Shown piece by piece: positions 28,245 through 37,467 of a stretch of DNA of 64,000 nt. The translations under genes were made by a program, and so were the position numbers. The stretch's first letter is position 1; every line of letters begins with the position of its first letter. The notes under the pieces were generated by a model. It saw only the letters and a program-made list of their open reading frames with translations, searched no databases and had not been told where the DNA came from. Origin of the DNA: Mesonia mobilis DSM 19841 (lineage in GTDB: Bacteria > Bacteroidota > Bacteroidia > Flavobacteriales > Flavobacteriaceae); contig NZ_AUHX01000012.1 in the NCBI RefSeq assembly GCF_000423405.1, positions 40,554-104,553 of the forward strand. The letters are read 5' to 3'.

Positions 28245-31200
28245 TTAATTTGAATTCTTAAGGTAATATTCCAGTTGGTAACGGCTGTCGAGATAATCGT
28301 TAAAAGCACTCCAGGCATTTACCTCGATTCTAATGGCATCTCTTATATTTTGGAGAAATGTCACATAATCGATAGCGCCTTCCTTAAAGGCCAGCACTGA
28401 TCCATCTTGTTGCTCTTTGGCCAGCGGAAGTGCTTCATCCCTATAATAATTCCATGAGTTTCTCCATTTGATGTAGTCTTCACGCATATTTTTATAGGCG
28501 GTTTCCAGTTCGATTTTATCCTGATAAAAGTTTTGCTCTGCAATCTGTCTATTTACTTGTGCTTCCTGTGTACGGCCTAATTCCGGCCCAAAAAACAGCG
28601 GAATTTGAATTCCTATTTGATATTGGAAGAAACCCGATTGCCCGGCTATTTCCTGCCTACCGTACTGACCCTGAAATTTGGGCAAAAATTCAGATTTTCG
28701 TTCTCTGGTAACCGCTTTGGCAACATCTATCCTTTGTTCCGAAACCTGTAGCAACGGATGATTTTCAAGCGACTCTACCAGAAAGTTTAAAGGTTTGTCT
28801 AAAGTTTCAACAGGCAAATCTGGTACATCATAAATCGTATCACTAACAAACCATAGGTTTAAACGCTGTATTGATTTCAGGTAATTTCGGTATGACTGTT
28901 CCAGCTGTATTTTAACCTCGTTCGCCTGGTTGGAGGTAGCAAGATATTCCAGTTTAGAGGTAGCTTCTGTCTCATACCGGATTCTTGCAGCCCTTTCAAT
29001 ATCTTCAAAAATTGAATCCATTTTTCTATATACCTGATACGCCTTTTTAGTTGTATAAACAGATGTCCAGGCCCTGCTTACTTCACGTTCAATTTCAATA
29101 GTAGATAGCTCTAAGGCATTTTCAGCAAGGGCAACCCTTTCTTTCTGCAATTTTAACCGGGGGGCAATTCCAAAAATATCAATGCCTTGCTGTTGGACGC
29201 CAATTTGAGTATAGACCCCATCAGAGCCATTTCCTACTTCTTCTTTTCCTGTAAAGATTTGGGTATTTCCAAAATCATAGGCGGTTTTACGCAATACTTC
29301 CTCACTTTCAATTTCAAGTTGAGCAGCTTTTAATTGCGGAAAGTTTTGGATTGCCATTTCTTTAGCCTCTTGCAAACTAATAGTTTGTAAAGAATCCTGT
29401 TGTGAATATTCAGATGACATTGCATCAGATTGTGCATTTACAGAAAAGGTTCCGCCTAAAACAAAGCCAATTATCAAAATCGTAGCTAAAGATCGTGAAT
29501 TGGAAGAACCAAGCTTGTTCTGTTCCTTTTTCTCCCGTCTCTTCTCTACAAATGTATAAAGGACAGGAAGAACCACCAGCGTAAGCAAGGTAGCCGTAAG
29601 CATACCACCTATAACAACTGTAGCAAGTGGTTGTTGAACTTCTGCACCGGCAGATGTGGAAAATGCCATTGGTAAAAAACCGAAAATATCTGTTGTTGCT
29701 GTTAACATAATAGGTCGTATTCGTTCTTTGGTTCCTGTAAAAATTCTATCTCTTAGACTGGTTACTCCTTCTTCTTTTAAAGAATTGAATCTATTTATTA
29801 GTACCAGTCCGTTTAAAACTGCAACACCAAACAGAACAATGAAGCCTACACCTGCGGAAATGCTAAATGGCATACCTCTTAACCAAAGGGCAAAAACACC
29901 TCCGATAGCAGCCAATGGTATCGCCATATAGATCATGATAGATTGGGAAAAAGATTTTAAGGCAAAATATAGAAGCACGAAAATCAGGAATAAGGCTATC
30001 GGTACCACAATCACTAATCGGTCTTTGGCACTCTGAAGGTTTTCGAACTCCCCTCCATAAGTAATATAATAACCTGGTGGCAATTCTAATTCCTCATCTA
30101 ATTTTTGCTGAATGTCGTTCACCACAGACTCTACATCCCTTCCCCGGGCGTTTACACCCACATAGGTTCTTCTGTAGGTATCATCTCTTGAAATTTGCAT
30201 AGGCCCCGGAACATACTCAATATCTGCTATTTCTTTTATAGGCACCTGAGTTCCGTCTGGAAGATCGATATACATACCACGCAAATCATCAATATTCTTT
30301 CTATGATCTTCATCAAATCTTACTACCAGATCAAATCGTTTTTCACCTTCAAAGATGACCCCAGCAGTTCCTCCAGCAAAAGCAGTACTTATATAATCAT
30401 TGACTTTCTGAATATCCAGACCATATTGGGCAATTTTATCACGGTTAAATTTAACGGTCATTTGCGGAAGGCCTGATGTTCGCTCCGCGTTTACATCACC
30501 AGCTCCAGGTACAGTTTGGATAATATTGGCCATTTCCTGCACTTTTTCCGATAACACCCCCAGGTCCTCTCCATATAGTTTAACCGCAATATCTTCTCTA
30601 ACCCCTTCTAATAATTCGTTGAACCTTAATTCTACAGGTTGCGTAAACACAAGGTTTACCCCAGTAAGTTCTTTATTGAGTTTTTCCTTGATTTGCGCTA
30701 TAAGTCCTTCTTTAGTTTCAGCGGTTGTCCAATTATCCTTATCTTTTTCAAGAATCAGGTACATATCTGCTATATCCATCGGCATGGGATCTGTTGGGAT
30801 GTCGGCCACTCCAATTCTTGCTGTTGCCGTTTTAATTTCAGGAAAATTTTCTAAAAGGATATTCTCTATTTTTTTTGAAACATCAATAGACTCTGTTAAT
30901 GAACTTCCTGGTCTTATTAAAGCCTGCATCGCGATATCCCCTTCATCTAATTGAGGCACAAATTCTCCTCCCATTCTCGAAAAAAGAAAACCGGCTAACA
31001 CAAGCAGTACCACTGCAGATCCTATAACAATTAATTTCAGTTTTAAGGCTCCTTTTAATAAGGGCATATATACTCTTTGTATTCCGCCAATTATCTTATC
31101 ACTGATTTTTTCCAGCCAACGTTCAAATTTTCCAAACCAGTTCTTTTTATTCTGAATTGGTTTCATGAATAAGGCCGACATCATAGGTACGTAGGTAAGA

Positions 31201-32678
31201 CACAAGAAGATAGCACCTATCATGGCAAAACCGAAAGTGTAAGCCATCGGCTTAAACATTTTGCCTTCTACCCCGGTAAGAAAAAGAATGGGTGTAAATA
31301 CGATAAGAATGATAATTTGTCCAAAAAATGCAGAGCCCATCATCGTACTTCCAGCATCATAGGCTACTTTATCCATTACGCCTTGATTGAATTTTAGCTT
31401 TCCAGACCTAATCCGTTTTTGGATCTCATACACCGTTCCTTCTATAATAATCACGGCACCATCTATAATAATCCCAAAGTCTATAGCTCCCAAGCTCATT
31501 AAGTTTGCCCATACATTAAATTGCTTCATTAATATAAAGGCAAAAAGCAAGGACAACGGTATGGTCGTGGCCGTTATGATGCCACCTCTTAAACTACCCA
31601 ACAATAAAACAAGGGCAAATATCACGATTAGGGCGCCTTCCAGTAAATTGGTTTTAACGGTATCGGTCGTTCTGGCAATTAGCTCACTACGATCAATGAT
31701 AGGGGCGATAGTGAGACCTTCTGGCAGGGATTTTTCAATTTCTGCCATACGATTCTTAACATTTTGAATAACCGCATTAGGGTTTGAACCTTTTAGCATC
31801 ATTATTATTCCTCCCACGGCTTCCTTACCGTCTTGCGTAAAAGCACCATAACGTACCTGATTCCCAAAATGGACGCGTGTTGCAACATCTCCAATAGTTA
31901 CGGGAATGTTGCCCTCGTTAATAATCGAAATATCTTTAATGTCTTCCAAAGAGCGAATAAGACCTTCACCTCTTATGAAATTTGACATTTTATTTTTTTC
32001 TATGTAAGCACCGCCTGTATTCACATTGTTCCGAGCGAGAGCCTCATACACTTGTGAAATACTAATACCCAAACTATTCAACTTATCTGGGTTGACAGTG
32101 ACCTCGTACTGTTTAATACTGCCTCCATAAGAGTTGACCTCTACCACGCCTTCCAGTAATGTGAGTTGTCGTTTGATAACCCAATCTTGCACGGTGCGCA
32201 GTTCCATAGGCGAATACTTGTTTTCAAAACCCTCCTCTGGCTTTATAGTGTATTCATAGATTTGACCTAAACCAGTAGAGATGGGACCCATAGATGGACT
32301 TCCAAATTTTTCAGGGATAGATTCGCCCAGTTCGTTTAGTTTTTCCTGTACCAGCTGTCGAGGAAGATAGGTTCCCATATCGTCTTCAAAAACGATAGTA
32401 ACTACGGAAAGGCCAAAGCGTGAGATAGATCTTATTTCTGTAACGCCTGGTAAATTACCCATAGATAGTTCTACGGGATAGGTTACAAATTGTTCAATAT
32501 CTTCTGTGGCAAGATTTGGCGACTGGGTGATCACCTGAACCTGATTGTTAGTAATATCTGGCACCGATCCCAGGTTGACGGTCATCATGGACCAAATACC
32601 CGTCCCTATCAGCGCTAAGGTAAGTAGTCCAATAATAAATTTATTATTAATGGAAAATGCGATTATCTTATTAATCAT
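28245..32678 (-). CDS. cusA: CusA/CzcA heavy-metal RND pump fused to a TolC domain
   Basis: A 1477-residue fusion. Residues 1-~1040 are a heavy-metal RND pump; DFGIIIDGAVIIIEG near residue 400 carries the DFGxxxDGAxxxxE signature of CzcA-type (Zn/Co/Cd) pumps. Residues ~1062-1082 are a hydrophobic segment ending VNA, which looks like a signal peptide with a cleavage site. Residues ~1083-1477 are a TolC-type channel (two helical repeats, ~395 aa). In most bacteria the channel is a separate protein. Similar fusions exist in Bacteroidota. The gene is followed by cusB 22 bp on and preceded by the DUF6660 gene. Confidence 0.92.
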   Translation of the reverse strand: MINKIIAFSINNKFIIGLLTLALIGTGIWSMMTVNLGSVPDITNNQVQVITQSPNLATEDIEQFVTYPVELSMGNLPGVTEIRSISRFGLSVVTIVFEDDMGTYLPRQLVQEKLNELGESIPEKFGSPSMGPISTGLGQIYEYTIKPEEGFENKYSPMELRTVQDWVIKRQLTLLEGVVEVNSYGGSIKQYEVTVNPDKLNSLGISISQVYEALARNNVNTGGAYIEKNKMSNFIRGEGLIRSLEDIKDISIINEGNIPVTIGDVATRVHFGNQVRYGAFTQDGKEAVGGIIMMLKGSNPNAVIQNVKNRMAEIEKSLPEGLTIAPIIDRSELIARTTDTVKTNLLEGALIVIFALVLLLGSLRGGIITATTIPLSLLFAFILMKQFNVWANLMSLGAIDFGIIIDGAVIIIEGTVYEIQKRIRSGKLKFNQGVMDKVAYDAGSTMMGSAFFGQIIILIVFTPILFLTGVEGKMFKPMAYTFGFAMIGAIFLCLTYVPMMSALFMKPIQNKKNWFGKFERWLEKISDKIIGGIQRVYMPLLKGALKLKLIVIGSAVVLLVLAGFLFSRMGGEFVPQLDEGDIAMQALIRPGSSLTESIDVSKKIENILLENFPEIKTATARIGVADIPTDPMPMDIADMYLILEKDKDNWTTAETKEGLIAQIKEKLNKELTGVNLVFTQPVELRFNELLEGVREDIAVKLYGEDLGVLSEKVQEMANIIQTVPGAGDVNAERTSGLPQMTVKFNRDKIAQYGLDIQKVNDYISTAFAGGTAGVIFEGEKRFDLVVRFDEDHRKNIDDLRGMYIDLPDGTQVPIKEIADIEYVPGPMQISRDDTYRRTYVGVNARGRDVESVVNDIQQKLDEELELPPGYYITYGGEFENLQSAKDRLVIVVPIALFLIFVLLYFALKSFSQSIMIYMAIPLAAIGGVFALWLRGMPFSISAGVGFIVLFGVAVLNGLVLINRFNSLKEEGVTSLRDRIFTGTKERIRPIMLTATTDIFGFLPMAFSTSAGAEVQQPLATVVIGGMLTATLLTLVVLPVLYTFVEKRREKKEQNKLGSSNSRSLATILIIGFVLGGTFSVNAQSDAMSSEYSQQDSLQTISLQEAKEMAIQNFPQLKAAQLEIESEEVLRKTAYDFGNTQIFTGKEEVGNGSDGVYTQIGVQQQGIDIFGIAPRLKLQKERVALAENALELSTIEIEREVSRAWTSVYTTKKAYQVYRKMDSIFEDIERAARIRYETEATSKLEYLATSNQANEVKIQLEQSYRNYLKSIQRLNLWFVSDTIYDVPDLPVETLDKPLNFLVESLENHPLLQVSEQRIDVAKAVTRERKSEFLPKFQGQYGRQEIAGQSGFFQYQIGIQIPLFFGPELGRTQEAQVNRQIAEQNFYQDKIELETAYKNMREDYIKWRNSWNYYRDEALPLAKEQQDGSVLAFKEGAIDYVTFLQNIRDAIRIEVNAWSAFNDYLDSRYQLEYYLKNSN

Positions 32679-32816
32679 ATAAATAAAAATTTAATTCAGT
32701 TAAAATTCTTGATAATAATTTTGTGCCTAACAAAATCTATCAATAGGACCAAGGATCTAGTATGAGAACCAGGATTTGGTCAAAAAAGGATATAATTATC
32801 CTTTAAAAAAACTGAA

Positions 32817-33128
32817 TTATGCCTGTGGTGGCTGTAAAATGGAAGTGGTAAAATCTTTTTTTATACCGTTTAAGTAGAGAAAATCTTGAGAAGAATTGTA
32901 TTTAAACTCAAATTTTATTTCTGCGAATTTGAAATAAGTTGCGTTTATATGGCAACATTGGCAAATACAAAATGGGGAACATAAATCTGCATCTTGATGT
33001 TGGTGGTTATCACCTAAATCTTGAGAAATTTCTGTTTTAACTTCATTGTCAAAAGTACCTGTATCTTCACAAGGCACTAAATTTAGTGTGAAGATATAGA
33101 TTGACAATATGAATGCTAAAAATTTCAT
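32817..33128 (-). CDS. DUF6660-like secreted Cys/His protein
   Basis: A 103-residue exported protein with a signal peptide (MKFLAFILSIYIFTLNLVPC). The mature part has HQHQDADLCSPFCICQCC, a dense Cys/His cluster likely to bind metal. This resembles the small DUF6660 proteins found ahead of CusA/CzcA genes in Bacteroidota. It may be a periplasmic metal buffer or sensor. It lies 138 bp upstream of the pump gene. Confidence 0.7.
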   Translation of the reverse strand: MKFLAFILSIYIFTLNLVPCEDTGTFDNEVKTEISQDLGDNHQHQDADLCSPFCICQCCHINATYFKFAEIKFEFKYNSSQDFLYLNGIKKDFTTSILQPPQA

Positions 33129-33186
33129 TAAGGCAAATATAAGAATTTTTTAATGCAATGGTTGTGCAAAGAAAAAAGGCTTCGGA

Positions 33187-35250
33187 TTATAAAAACCATA
33201 AGGTTTCTTGACCAAAAGGTGGTATTTCCTTGCTTTCAAAACGAGGTGCTATTTCTGCAACCATTTCAGGATATTTAATTGTTATTGGTACGTTTTGTTG
33301 ACGTAAGGATTTCCAATATAGCCTACTAAATTGATACACTTGCTCTATTAGCTTTCTAATCATTTTACTATCATTTAAAGCCTCTGGTGTAGGACTTGAT
33401 ATTTTAAGTTTTATTGGAAATGAATAACTTGAATGACTTGGGTATTTTACAGTATTGTTATACCTCAAATTATTAAAGAGTAAATATTTATATTCTCCTT
33501 TAGGGCCAATATTTATATATGTGCCACTCATTGGAATTAACTCACCATTCCAATTTTGGTCAAAAGCAATAATATCTTGTGATTTTGTTTTATTAATATT
33601 AAGAACAAAAAGAGGACAAGGCAATTGAAGTTTATCCATCATTTCTAAAACAGGTTGTATTTCTTCATCCTTCATATCCTTATAAAAGTGAATCACTATT
33701 TTTTCAGGTATTTGGTTTGTTGGTACGTATTGATAGATAGCATCACTTAATGCACCCCCTAACTGTTTAACATCAGATTTACTGAAATAATGAAATTCAT
33801 TAAATCTTCCATTATTTTTAAAACTAAATGCACTCGCTACATATCGAATGTTTTCTTCGGTATTTTTAAATGCACCCACACCTATAACTAATTCATTTTT
33901 AGGTTTGACATTTAGTTGCCAAGGTGTACCATCTAATTTTGCTAATAAGGCTAATGATATATTGGTTAAATCGTAAATAAATTTCTGTTGGTTTCTTCTA
34001 AATCTATCAAACTCTATTACTTGAGATATTATTCTTTTATATAATAGCTGTTCTTTAACCTTGTAATACACTAACTTTTTTTCAAGATTAGGTTCGTGCT
34101 TGTTAAAAGGGCTTAAATAAATAGCAACATAATTAATATTAGGGTCAGATTTAAAATCTTTTATACCCTTTGCAATTTGAGGTAATGGATTTTCTAAATC
34201 ATCAAATACTATATTGACATCATTATCGAAATGTGCTAAAACACCTGCATAAATGTTTAAACCTTTATACCAACTTGTACCATCTTCCAATAATTTTTGC
34301 AATGCTTCTACTTCTTTAGCATAACTTGTATGATATATAAAGAAGAAATGCACATTATCTAACTGACAAGGATTTAAAGGCTTTAAATTCTTAAAATCAA
34401 TTTTGGGATTTCTACCAACACCATTTTGAAACACTAAATCATTGCTTTCATCAGCAACTTCACCAATTCGATTTATTTCTACAGGTAAGTAATCGTCATT
34501 ATTAACAGGGATAACTTTTTTAAATTCTTCACTTAAAATGAAATGTTGAATAAACTTATCGATTTTGTGTTTATAACTTATATATTTATTGGAATCATCT
34601 TTTGGTTCTGGTTGAATATTAAAAGCTGTTCGTAAATCGTTATTCAAAATGGCATAAGCCATTGTATTATCATCAATAAATTCCTTTTCCTTATGATATT
34701 TTAATAACCTCATTTTATATACAACTTTATTTAGATTTGTTGTTGAGGTATGTTTTATAATTTCAGAAATAGGCTTTTTAAACACTTTGGCCATACCATC
34801 ATAAGAAATAACTAACTCGCCATACTCACTAACTTCCTTAAATTGTACTTTGACTGTAAACTTATAATACTTTGCAAAACTTTTATTTTGATATGATCTA
34901 TTACCTATCCAAATTTGATTATCATTCACAAAGTTTTGACCAACAAGTTTTTTTATGCTTTTAAAGAATTTTTTGATACGCCAATTATAGTAGTGTTTAA
35001 TTAAATCGGCTGGTTGTTCTTTAAGATTGAGTTTTAAAGGCAAATAACCTTCCTTTTCATAAATAAATGATGTGTAGATAAAATCAGGATTTTCTTCTTT
35101 TATACCAGGAAACAAATCTTCTATATTGGTTGGAAACTTTGTTTTATACAACTTTTGTGCGTTACCTATTTTCTCTTTACTTAAATAAAAAGTTATTGGT
35201 TTTTCTGGTAAATCAAATGTTATGATATTAAAATAAAGTTCCTGACTCAT
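33187..35250 (-). CDS. Prokaryotic Argonaute, PIWI active site substituted
   Basis: A protein of 687 residues from ATG at 35250; a TTG at 35268 would add six. It spans N, L1, a short PAZ-like region (~170-300), L2, MID (~300-445) and PIWI (~450-687). The MID pocket keeps Y395, K399, Q410 and K438, spaced like those of T. thermophilus Ago, so a 5'-phosphate guide should bind. In PIWI the first catalytic Asp is Gly (VIGVGAF, ~455-461), the Asp after it is Tyr (IHFYKDM, ~520-526), the last is Glu (KYPEMVAEI, ~659-667) and the Glu-finger position looks like Asp (ALSDAI). It ends in LWFL. It follows the XRE gene and lies just downstream of the DUF6660 gene region. Guide-directed defence is likely; cleavage is not. 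Confidence 0.85.
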   Translation of the reverse strand: MSQELYFNIITFDLPEKPITFYLSKEKIGNAQKLYKTKFPTNIEDLFPGIKEENPDFIYTSFIYEKEGYLPLKLNLKEQPADLIKHYYNWRIKKFFKSIKKLVGQNFVNDNQIWIGNRSYQNKSFAKYYKFTVKVQFKEVSEYGELVISYDGMAKVFKKPISEIIKHTSTTNLNKVVYKMRLLKYHKEKEFIDDNTMAYAILNNDLRTAFNIQPEPKDDSNKYISYKHKIDKFIQHFILSEEFKKVIPVNNDDYLPVEINRIGEVADESNDLVFQNGVGRNPKIDFKNLKPLNPCQLDNVHFFFIYHTSYAKEVEALQKLLEDGTSWYKGLNIYAGVLAHFDNDVNIVFDDLENPLPQIAKGIKDFKSDPNINYVAIYLSPFNKHEPNLEKKLVYYKVKEQLLYKRIISQVIEFDRFRRNQQKFIYDLTNISLALLAKLDGTPWQLNVKPKNELVIGVGAFKNTEENIRYVASAFSFKNNGRFNEFHYFSKSDVKQLGGALSDAIYQYVPTNQIPEKIVIHFYKDMKDEEIQPVLEMMDKLQLPCPLFVLNINKTKSQDIIAFDQNWNGELIPMSGTYINIGPKGEYKYLLFNNLRYNNTVKYPSHSSYSFPIKLKISSPTPEALNDSKMIRKLIEQVYQFSRLYWKSLRQQNVPITIKYPEMVAEIAPRFESKEIPPFGQETLWFL

Positions 35251-35270
35251 AAGACTTGGTTTTATCAATT

Positions 35271-35564
35271 CTACTTCTTGCTCAATCTATTAATTTTTTG
35301 CTCTACAATTTTGAGGATTTCCGTAATGTTTTTTTCTTCTTTTAACATATAGACAATTTTATCCGCTAACCAATATTGAAGTAATTCGCTTTTGTTTTGC
35401 TTTAATGCTTTAGCTAATGCTTCTGCTTGTTCTTTACGAGCTAAACGAGTACCACGTTCAATTTTACTTAAAAGTGCCGTATCAATATTCATTTGAGACG
35501 CAACTTCTCTTAACAATAATTGCTTTTCTTCTCGTATTTCTCTGATGTATTCTCCAAACGTCAT
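35271..35564 (-). CDS. XRE-family regulator of the Argonaute
   Basis: A 97-residue DNA-binding protein. The XRE helix-turn-helix occupies residues ~4-60 (MTFGEYIREIREEK, LREVASQMNIDTALLSKIER), followed by a helical tail. In Bacteroidota this exact type sits in front of restriction-modification and other defence genes. ATG at 35564 is chosen over TTG at 35588; with it, the palindrome TTGAC-TT-GTCAA (35577-35588) falls just upstream as an operator. The Argonaute starts 20 bp after its stop. Confidence 0.85.
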   Translation of the reverse strand: MTFGEYIREIREEKQLLLREVASQMNIDTALLSKIERGTRLARKEQAEALAKALKQNKSELLQYWLADKIVYMLKEEKNITEILKIVEQKINRLSKK

Positions 35565-35576
35565 TTTGGGGATATT

Positions 35577-35588
35577 TTGACTTGTCAA
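35577..35588. promoter_or_regulatory. Candidate XRE operator
   Basis: TTGAC-TT-GTCAA is a two-fold palindrome centred 18-19 bp upstream of the XRE start codon. It would let the regulator repress its own transcript and that of the Argonaute. Inferred from symmetry and place. Confidence 0.45.
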
Positions 35589-35657
35589 TATTTGTCTAAT
35601 GTAAGAAAAAGAAAATAAGAACTAACAAAAAGATATTAACAATTATAAACAGGAAAT

Positions 35658-35720
35658 GAGGAAGTTAAGGATATGAGGATATAAAGTATTTTTATAAATC
35701 CTCGTTTCCTTAAAATCCTC
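35658..35720 (-). repeat. Long hairpin between the primase and Argonaute operons
   Basis: Arms at 35658-35685 and 35693-35720 pair over 28 positions with about seven mismatches and a 7-base loop. Repeated GAGGAT/AAGGAT units make up the arms. It starts 8 bp after the primase gene ends and precedes the XRE promoter region. It could be a terminator, an attenuator or a structured RNA; there is no long U-tract at the base. Confidence 0.6.
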
Positions 35721-35727
35721 AAAATCC

Positions 35728-37467
35728 TTATTGTGCTTTTGTGGGATTTGTATAATTGTTATGTGCTTCCCTATGTATTAGACCAGCATCAACAAATTTA
35801 GTAATATAGCCTTCTGCTGTTTTATGAGGAATCTTGTTTTTGTCGGCTATATTTAGGTAATCTTGTCTTGAAAATTGATAAGGTAGTGCTTCTAAAAAAC
35901 GTTCTTTACGATTGGCTCTTTTTACTTCTTTTTGTTCGATAGGTAAATCGTTAAACACCTTACTACTGTGCTTTACTAATACGCTTATCATTTCTAACGT
36001 ATTATCAAAATCTATATCCTCACAATATCTTACTTGGTTTACATCACCATCTTCCATAATGCGAAATACAGAAAACAACATTATAATTCTAAATGCTATT
36101 AACCCCAAACGTCTAACAGTTGCTATATAGTCATCGGGTTGAAGATTGAGGTATTTGGTTTGAAGCTTCTCAAAAAACACATTAAACTTTTGTTGTTGCT
36201 CGGTTGTTAGCCTTACTTCAATATCAGGATTGTTTTTTAGGGTTTTGTATAACCCAAAAAATTCTTTTCCTAATTGGTCGTAATATTCATCTAAACCATT
36301 GGTTGTATCGGTTTGAAAAACGTTCTTCCAAGTAGGTTTGATATTCATATAATAAAACATAAAACGACTAAACAACCCATTTTCAGCACTTGGAACCAAT
36401 GCTTGAATTTGTTTTGGTGTACCAGATAACACCGTTGACAAACAAGGTTTTTCAATATCTACATATTCTCTATCGGTTCTACGATAATAACTAATGGTTT
36501 CGTGGTGGAAAGCTTTACGAAAACCATCGGAATAATTACCATAATCACTTTTAAAGGCTTGTGCTAATGTATCACCTTCGGTTTCAAAAATTAACCCTCT
36601 ACCTTCATTGTCAGATATTAATTGATAAACACCTGTTACACTATTGTTAGCCGGAATAAACAACATTCTTTCAGGTGGTTTACTCGGTTTTTCCATAGTT
36701 TCACTTTTGCCCTTATTCATATTATAAGTAGCCATTTCAACCTGATGCTGTTGTTTTAGGGTTTTGGATTGTTCGCGTTTTTGTTTGTGAACAGGATTTA
36801 CCAAATTTTTAATTTGGTTTAATCTTCCTTTTCCTGCTGAAGCCGGTGCTGTAACAAATAAATACAAGTTGCTAAACACTTTACGTTGGTCGTACACGCC
36901 AAACAATTTTGGAAAACAAGCACTAAACGCTGTTAACGCTCCCAACAACAAAATATCTCGTTCTTCATTACTGCTTGATGGTTGTACTATTTGTTGCAAA
37001 AATGTTGGAATGTTATTGTAAACCGTTGTTGGAATTGTTGGCAACGGCAGTTTTTCTTCCTCTGTCTGTTGCAACACTTCAACAACTTGTTGTTGCTGTT
37101 TTGGTTTAATACCAACTTGATGCAAATGGTGGTATAAGGTTGCTATACTTATACCGTGTCCTTTTGCTTGTAAACACTTGTTATACTGTTCGTCACATTC
37201 TTTATGGTCGTAACCAGAATAATTTCTGCTAATTCTATGATAGTAATCACGTCCAGCTTCTCCGTATTCCTCTGAAATAGCAAAACCAATATCACGCCAC
37301 TTTTCATAAGTATCTGTAATATCGATACCTGATTGTTCTAAAGCGTTAATATATGTTTCAATATCATTTACAACAAATGTTGTTGGGTTGTTGTTGATTG
37401 GTTTTTTAGGTACTTCTTTTTGCTCTGGAACAGCTAACCAATCTTTCGGGTTGAATATCTTTGTCAT
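35728..37467 (-). CDS. PriCT-2/DUF3987 primase-helicase-like protein
   Basis: A 579-residue protein. Residues ~30-115 are a PriCT-2-like domain (TDTYEKWRDIGFAISEEYG, SGYDHKECDEQYNKC). Residues ~150-480 are a DUF3987 ATPase domain with a Walker-A-like APASAGKGR near residue 210. A helical C-terminal domain ends the protein. In Bacteroidota mobile elements this pair (BT4734-like primase plus DUF3987) is thought to support element replication. It overlaps the upstream primase gene by 4 bp. Confidence 0.82.
   Translation of the reverse strand: MTKIFNPKDWLAVPEQKEVPKKPINNNPTTFVVNDIETYINALEQSGIDITDTYEKWRDIGFAISEEYGEAGRDYYHRISRNYSGYDHKECDEQYNKCLQAKGHGISIATLYHHLHQVGIKPKQQQQVVEVLQQTEEEKLPLPTIPTTVYNNIPTFLQQIVQPSSSNEERDILLLGALTAFSACFPKLFGVYDQRKVFSNLYLFVTAPASAGKGRLNQIKNLVNPVHKQKREQSKTLKQQHQVEMATYNMNKGKSETMEKPSKPPERMLFIPANNSVTGVYQLISDNEGRGLIFETEGDTLAQAFKSDYGNYSDGFRKAFHHETISYYRRTDREYVDIEKPCLSTVLSGTPKQIQALVPSAENGLFSRFMFYYMNIKPTWKNVFQTDTTNGLDEYYDQLGKEFFGLYKTLKNNPDIEVRLTTEQQQKFNVFFEKLQTKYLNLQPDDYIATVRRLGLIAFRIIMLFSVFRIMEDGDVNQVRYCEDIDFDNTLEMISVLVKHSSKVFNDLPIEQKEVKRANRKERFLEALPYQFSRQDYLNIADKNKIPHKTAEGYITKFVDAGLIHREAHNNYTNPTKAQ

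Noticed and set aside
35658..35720. CRISPR-like array
   Set aside because: The repeated GAGGAT units are short, irregular and form a hairpin; there are no spacers or Cas genes in the window.
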